Of a stretch of DNA of 36,722 nucleotides, positions 32,528 through 36,722 are shown piece by piece. The stretch's first letter is position 1. Each line of letters begins with the position of its first letter. Both the position numbers and the translations under genes were made by a program. This DNA comes from Fermentimonas sp. Its GTDB lineage: Bacteria; Bacteroidota; Bacteroidia; Bacteroidales; Dysgonomonadaceae. Where the stretch lies: assembly GCA_028709385.1 (NCBI GenBank), contig JAQVXD010000025.1, positions 1-36,722 on the forward strand. Direction: 5' to 3'. The notes under the pieces are model-generated. The model ran no database searches. It saw only the letters and a program-made list of their open reading frames with translations, and was not told where the DNA came from.

Positions 32528-34312
32528 ATGAATATAATTGAGTATTACTTAAGGTATATTCTCGTTACAACTTTATCCCTTTTGGTGATTGGTTGCTCTT
32601 CTAATTACTCCGAAGAGGCAGGTAGTGTAGATGAAGTGATGAACAATGTAGTTACAAGATTGTATTCTAGCTTGAACGAAGAAGAACTTCTTACATTAAA
32701 GCAAGAAAACCTTTTATCTTATTTCAGTGTAGAAGAGATTGATATTCTTTCTAAACGACATTGGGTATTTGAAGTAAATAGGCCTGTAGTAGTATCATTA
32801 ATGAGGAGTAAAAGACAAGAGGTGGCACCTTTTTGGCTCGAGAAAAGTGGATTTATAAAGACTGATTTGGAAATAAAGAATGAAAATCAATCTTATGAGA
32901 TTTGGCAAAAAAACTTTGAAGCAGGAAAAATTGAACTTGGTATAAATGGGTTTGAGAATTTCACTTATCACTACTTTGTTTCTATAGAACCTCAGGACAG
33001 TAGCAAAGATCTGGAAATTGTAAGTATAACTCCTGAAAATCAACATATGACGCAATTAGATATTGGAGCATTCACATACCACGATTGGACAGAACTTGTC
33101 CTTGAAGAAGTACCCGAGATTATGAAGGGACAAGTTTTACTAACAACAATACGAGGACGTGGCAAGGAATCACACCTGATTGGTGCATTTAGGAAAACAA
33201 AACATCCATCTTCAGGTATTCCGGATAATGTTTTACTTACATGGAGTTCTGATCCTTCATCCAGTATCGATATACAATGGAGAACCAACACTTATGTTAA
33301 AGAAGGGGAGGTAAAGTATCGAGAAATTAACAGTGATAAAGAGTTGAATGTTTCTGCCGAAAAATATGTAATGGAAGATAGAGAGCTAATTAACGACAGG
33401 TTTATACATAGGTTTTCTGCCAAGATTAATAATTTGAAGTCAGGAAAGAAATACTTATACCTAATAGAGCCAGAAACGGATTGGAACAACGCTCGCCATT
33501 TTACTACAGCAGGTAACAGTGATTCATTTTCTTTTACTTGGGTAGGTGATGTGCATCAAAAAAAAGAGTTTGCTCTACTACATAACAAAGCTGAGGCCGA
33601 ACATCCGAAAACGTCTTTCTATATTATTGCAGGAGATTTGGTAGATGATGGGCTATACAGAAATCAATGGGATGAACTTTTTGAAAATTCGAAAGAGGTC
33701 ATTGATAAAAAGCCTCTTATGAATGTTCCGGGAAATCACGACAACAGGTATGGTCTAGGTGCTAAAATGTATAGAGATATGTTTAGTTACCCAACTAATG
33801 GTCCTGAAGGAATGCCTAAAGAGCAGACATACTCGTTTAACTATAAAAACACCCTCTTTTTAATGCTGGATGCAACTTCACCCATAGTTAAACAGGCTGA
33901 TTGGATAGAGGATCATTTACAAAAAAGTGATGCAACATGGAAAATTGCTGTGTTCCATTTTCCTCCATATAATGGAGATGAGCCTTATTTGAATATTCAA
34001 GAGCATTGGGTACCGATATTTGATAAATATCAAGTAGATATGGTATTTAGTGGTCATTTTCACTATTATATGCGTTCAAAACCTATGAATAATGGAGTTG
34101 TGACGGACTCTTTTAATAAAGGAACAACATATATAATTTCATTAGGAATTCCAGGACGGAGCGTAGATTTGAATAATGAACCATACGCTGCGGTAACAGA
34201 TCAAAATGGATGGTTATATCAACATATAGAAATTGAAGGAAAGAAGTTAAAATATCAATCGGTAAACTATAATGGAAATGTAATAGACAGATTTGAGATA
34301 ATTAAAGAATAG
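32528..34312 (+). CDS. Lipoprotein metallophosphoesterase with PAP-like N-terminal domain
   Basis: A 594-residue lipoprotein (lipobox Cys23, VIGC). Residues ~40-225 are of unknown type. Residues ~230-330 look like the fibronectin-III-like domain of purple acid phosphatases (NVLLTWSSDPSSSIDIQWRT). The C-terminal domain has the calcineurin-type metal motifs: D341-V-H343, G369-D370-L-V-D373, G402-N-H-D405, His477 in VFHFPP, and G509-H510-F-H512. The PAP tyrosine of GDxxY is Asp373 and DxG is DVH, so it is not a true purple enzyme but a DxH-type phosphoesterase or phosphodiesterase. Substrate unknown; in a SusCD locus it may remove phosphate from a glycan. It starts 73 bases after the toroid gene. 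Confidence 0.85.
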   Translation: MNIIEYYLRYILVTTLSLLVIGCSSNYSEEAGSVDEVMNNVVTRLYSSLNEEELLTLKQENLLSYFSVEEIDILSKRHWVFEVNRPVVVSLMRSKRQEVAPFWLEKSGFIKTDLEIKNENQSYEIWQKNFEAGKIELGINGFENFTYHYFVSIEPQDSSKDLEIVSITPENQHMTQLDIGAFTYHDWTELVLEEVPEIMKGQVLLTTIRGRGKESHLIGAFRKTKHPSSGIPDNVLLTWSSDPSSSIDIQWRTNTYVKEGEVKYREINSDKELNVSAEKYVMEDRELINDRFIHRFSAKINNLKSGKKYLYLIEPETDWNNARHFTTAGNSDSFSFTWVGDVHQKKEFALLHNKAEAEHPKTSFYIIAGDLVDDGLYRNQWDELFENSKEVIDKKPLMNVPGNHDNRYGLGAKMYRDMFSYPTNGPEGMPKEQTYSFNYKNTLFLMLDATSPIVKQADWIEDHLQKSDATWKIAVFHFPPYNGDEPYLNIQEHWVPIFDKYQVDMVFSGHFHYYMRSKPMNNGVVTDSFNKGTTYIISLGIPGRSVDLNNEPYAAVTDQNGWLYQHIEIEGKKLKYQSVNYNGNVIDRFEIIKE

Positions 34313-34338
34313 TAATAGAAACGAAACACTAAGTAAAA

Positions 34339-35193
34339 CTAACTTCTAAACTCCTTTCGGTATTCGGAAGGAGTTTTGTTCATTACTTGCTTAAAGTAAT
34401 GATTAAAATTAGCTAGATTATTATAACCCGACTCATAACAAATTTGGGTAATTTGCTTATCTGTTTCTGCAAGAAGTCGTGCGGATATACCAATTCTTAC
34501 TCTCTTTACATATTCCATAAATGTTTGATTGGTTTTCTTTTTAAAAAACCTGCAAAAAGAGCTTGGCTCCATATATACCAAGCTTGCGGCTTCATTTAAA
34601 TTGATTCCGTTTTCAAGATTTTGAAATACATATTCGTATATTTTGTCTATATGCTCCCTGTCTTTTTCGTTGTTTTCTGGTACTGCAGAGGGTAAAGCTA
34701 ACAATTTACGTTCATCAATTGATAGAAGCAGGTTAAATACATTAAGCATTTCAATATACTTTTCGAGCCCCTTCAAACTATTCATTCTTCTTAATGAATC
34801 GGCAGCTTCTGCTGCTATATCTCCAGTAAACTGTATGCCATACTCAGCTTGTTTTAGCAAATTAACTACACCTTCTAATTCGGGGATATTAAAAAAGTCT
34901 GAGACAAGAATATTTTCATAAAAATGAGTCACCACACACTCACCGTGACCATCTGAACCTGGTTCAATAACTTCCCAGCAATGAGAGATATTTGGTCCCA
35001 ACAGCACCATATCACCAGGAGCATAACTTGAAATATTACTGCCAACAATTCTCCTGCCAAAACCAGATGTTATATAATTCAGTTCAAAATTTTTATGAAA
35101 ATGAATCTTGTCAGAGTGTGGATCCATTTTCATCGTTCTTGTTATGAATGAATTGTTGTGAGGTACATCTATTTTCTCGTAAACAAATCGCAT
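34339..35193 (-). CDS. AraC-family transcriptional regulator
   Basis: A 284-residue regulator. The N-terminal half is a cupin-type sensor domain: DKIHFHKNFELNYITSGFG (residues 28-46) and SSYAPGDMVLLGPNISHCW (55-73). The C-terminal ~100 residues hold two helix-turn-helix motifs: NLNEAASLVYMEPSSFCRFF-type first helix pair and QITQICYESGYNNLANFNHYF, followed by TPSEYRKEF, the standard AraC/XylS end. It sits on the minus strand between the metallophosphoesterase and the Asp-box enzyme and diverges from the latter across 153 bases that contain inverted repeats. It is the likely regulator of the locus; the inducer is probably the sugar released by it. Replaces the more usual hybrid two-component or SusR regulator. 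Confidence 0.93.
   Translation of the reverse strand: MRFVYEKIDVPHNNSFITRTMKMDPHSDKIHFHKNFELNYITSGFGRRIVGSNISSYAPGDMVLLGPNISHCWEVIEPGSDGHGECVVTHFYENILVSDFFNIPELEGVVNLLKQAEYGIQFTGDIAAEAADSLRRMNSLKGLEKYIEMLNVFNLLLSIDERKLLALPSAVPENNEKDREHIDKIYEYVFQNLENGINLNEAASLVYMEPSSFCRFFKKKTNQTFMEYVKRVRIGISARLLAETDKQITQICYESGYNNLANFNHYFKQVMNKTPSEYRKEFRS
34348..34376 (+). terminator. Possible terminator for the metallophosphoesterase gene, inside araC
   Basis: AAACTCCTT (34348-34356) pairs with AAGGAGTTT (34368-34376), and further inner pairs make about 13 in all, then TTGTT. It lies 36 bases after the plus-strand stop but also codes for the conserved TPSEYRKEF end of the AraC protein, so its symmetry may be coincidental. 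Confidence 0.35.
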
Positions 35194-35201
35194 AATGCAA
35201 G

Positions 35202-35254
35202 CATTTTAACTGTAAAATGTAAATATAAAAACATTTATTTGATTATAAATCAAA
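35202..35254. promoter_or_regulatory. Two inverted repeats in the araC / Asp-box enzyme divergent region
   Basis: CATTTTA (35202-35208) with TAAAATG (35213-35219), 4-base spacer; and TTTGATT (35238-35244) with AATCAAA (35248-35254), 3-base spacer. Both are perfect, about 35 bases apart, directly upstream of the araC start. They are candidates for operator sites of this or another regulator. The region is A/T-rich, which raises the chance of symmetry. Confidence 0.4.
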
Positions 35255-35280
35255 ATTCAATTAATTTAAACCAATATTCA

Positions 35281-35313
35281 TTTATCTTTTCTCTGTTCAA
35301 ATATTTAAATTTG
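35281..35313 (+). promoter_or_regulatory. Likely promoter of the Asp-box enzyme gene
   Basis: TAAATTTG (35306-35313) is a full match to the -7 consensus, with TTTA (35281-35284) as a three-of-four -33 box at a 21-base spacing. The ATG is 33 bases downstream. Confidence 0.42.
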
Positions 35314-35346
35314 TAATTATAATTATTCCTATAAAAATTAACAAAA

Positions 35347-36393
35347 ATGAAGTTGACTTATTTAATCGGTTTTATGATGTCAATTGTTACTCTTTCAGCA
35401 AACAATGAAGTAAAAAATAAAGATGCAGTTGTGAAGTCTGAATTTATTTACTTGCAGAATGATGTTCCTTTTCCAAGCTGTCATGCCTCAACAATTGTTG
35501 AAACCAATGAGGGAATGGTAGCTGCGTGGTTTGGTGGAACACACGAAAAACACCCTGATGTGGGTATTTGGTTGAGTAGAAACACTGGTGATGAATGGAC
35601 AACACCTATTGAAGTTGCCAATGGCATACAACACTCGGGGTTGCGATATCCTACATGGAACCCAGTACTTTTTAATTATGGAGACGAACTTTTTCTTTTT
35701 TACAAAATTGGCCCATCTCCGCAGAGCTGGTGGGGAGCATTTATGACATCAAATGATAATGGTAAATCATGGTCAAGGTCTATTAGACTTCCAGAAGAAA
35801 TCTTAGGTCCCATAAAAAACAAACCCGAACTTTTAAGCAATGGTGATCTCATATGCCCAACAAGCTCTGAACATAACGGATGGCAAGTGTATATGGAATT
35901 CACTAATGACAGAGGAAAAACATGGGAGCGAACTAATCCAATAAACGACGGAGTAAATACAGTTGCTATTCAACCGAGTATACTTAAACATCCAGGTGGA
36001 AATCTTCAGATATTGTGTAGAAGTATAAACAAAAAGATATTAACTGCCTGGTCTGACGATAATGGCAGAACCTGGAGTAATCTTGAACCAATAGATTTAC
36101 CTAATCCAAATTCAGGCACAGATGCAGTTACGCTGAAAGATGGTAGACACGTTTTAGTTTATAATCATATAGAACCTGATTCTGATTGGGGTAATAGAAA
36201 TATTTTGAATATTGCAGTCTCAAATGATGGCTTGAATTGGGCAGCAGCTGCTTTATTAGAGAATGATGAAGACTCAGATGGTGAATATTCATACCCTGCA
36301 ATTATTCAGTCTAAAGATGGAATGATACACATTACATATACCTGGAATAGGAAAATGATCAAATATGTAGTGATTGATCCTTCAAAAATTTAA
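35347..36393 (+). CDS. Secreted Asp-box (BNR) sialidase-fold enzyme
   Basis: A 348-residue protein with a weak signal peptide (MKLTYLIGFMMSIVTLSA) and a six-bladed sialidase-type propeller. Asp boxes (SxDxGxxW) are at 77-84, 135-142, 186-193, 236-243 and, degenerate, at 292-298. Other conserved parts are FPSCHASTIVE (42-52), AAWFGGTHEKHPDVGIW (59-75), YPTWNPVLF (101-109), GPIKNKPELL (154-163) and EYSYPAI (313-319). Databases often label this family exo-alpha-sialidase, but the FRIP arginine motif of GH33 sialidases is absent; PFPSCHA stands in its place. It therefore probably cleaves a different sugar from a glycan. Followed after 241 bases by a NanA-superfamily aldolase gene. Confidence 0.85.
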   Translation: MKLTYLIGFMMSIVTLSANNEVKNKDAVVKSEFIYLQNDVPFPSCHASTIVETNEGMVAAWFGGTHEKHPDVGIWLSRNTGDEWTTPIEVANGIQHSGLRYPTWNPVLFNYGDELFLFYKIGPSPQSWWGAFMTSNDNGKSWSRSIRLPEEILGPIKNKPELLSNGDLICPTSSEHNGWQVYMEFTNDRGKTWERTNPINDGVNTVAIQPSILKHPGGNLQILCRSINKKILTAWSDDNGRTWSNLEPIDLPNPNSGTDAVTLKDGRHVLVYNHIEPDSDWGNRNILNIAVSNDGLNWAAAALLENDEDSDGEYSYPAIIQSKDGMIHITYTWNRKMIKYVVIDPSKI

Positions 36394-36634
36394 TTTTAAC
36401 TGAAGAATTACAAGAAGATCAAATATTTAATTGAAGAATTAGTATTCATCTTAAATTATCAGAAATTATTTAAACTTTTTTTATGCAATAAAATAATTGC
36501 CAAGAAACTAAAAGCTAGGTCAAAATACAATTGAAACAACCCAAATTTTAAGAAGTAAACATCGCCTACATTATATTCATTTGCATAATGAAACCTATGT
36601 GCAAATAAGAGTATAAATTTATACAATCAGAAAT

Positions 36635-36722
36635 ATGAATACTGAAACTATTTTACACGGAATTATACCCCCTCTTGTTACTCCACTTTTAAACGATAAT
36701 GAGTTAGATGAGGAAGGATTAG
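36635..36722 (+). CDS. Dihydrodipicolinate synthase/N-acetylneuraminate lyase superfamily aldolase (partial)
   Basis: Only the first 29 codons are in the window: MNTETILHGIIPPLVTPL, then LNDNELDEEGL. The pattern GxxPPLVTPLxxxxxLDxxGL is the opening of the class I aldolases of the DapA/NanA superfamily, whose Schiff-base lysine lies later, outside the window. Members cleave sialic acid, 2-keto-3-deoxygluconate and related keto-acids or make dihydrodipicolinate. Its place after the sialidase-fold gene suggests sugar-acid breakdown. No clear -7 element is seen in the 241-base gap before it, so it is probably co-transcribed with that gene. Confidence 0.8.
   Translation, partial: MNTETILHGIIPPLVTPLLNDNELDEEGL

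Noticed and set aside
1-36722. CRISPR array or other regular repeat array
   Set aside because: No series of equally spaced direct repeats was seen; the only repeats are the pairs listed.

Overview
This window looks like the chromosome of a low-GC member of the Bacteroidales (Bacteroidota). The evidence is a SusC/SusD pair, a single-chain glycyl-tRNA synthetase, an S46 dipeptidyl-peptidase, a lipoprotein DPP III, and promoters of the Bacteroidetes type (-7 TAnnTTTG, -33 TTTG). tRNA genes have no encoded CCA. A Dysgonomonadaceae-like host (Proteiniphilum/Fermentimonas group) is my guess from gene content and cannot be proven here. All assignments come from reading translated motifs; no database search was run.

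Layout. 1-1690 (minus): start of an S46 peptidase and a polysaccharide flippase. 1868-3976 (plus): glyQS and an FKBP-type isomerase lipoprotein, closed by a bidirectional terminator. 4090-8100 (minus): dacB, a polysaccharide deacetylase-like protein and two tandem paralogous outer-membrane barrels, each barrel with its own terminator. 8304-13270 (minus): M16 peptidase, AlkD-like protein, 2-hydroxyacid dehydrogenase, two tandem tRNA-Asn genes, miaA, and a pRiA4b ORF-3/IS1096-passenger-like protein. 13390-19528 (plus): a small SH3-like protein, rpoN, a PAP2-like membrane protein, then a tight operon gcvH-purE-kdsD(SIS only)-DPP III. 19716-21002 (plus): folC. 21010-22850 (minus): two paralogous lipoproteins and a DUF937 protein.

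The part most worth attention is 23221-36722, a polysaccharide-utilisation-like locus. It holds a SiaT/NanT-like Na+ symporter, SusC, SusD, a secreted protein with an apparent beta-propeller plus alpha/alpha toroid that I cannot assign, a lipoprotein metallophosphoesterase, a minus-strand AraC regulator, a secreted Asp-box (sialidase-fold) enzyme without the usual sialidase Arg motif, and the start of a dihydrodipicolinate-synthase/NanA-superfamily aldolase that runs off the window. Read together, these suggest outer-membrane capture of a glycan, release of a sugar acid (sialic- or ulosonic-acid-like), Na+-driven import and aldolase cleavage. The exact substrate is unknown, and the missing canonical sialidase motif argues against plain sialic acid. 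Several inverted and direct repeats sit in the locus's intergenic regions and may be operators or RNA structures.
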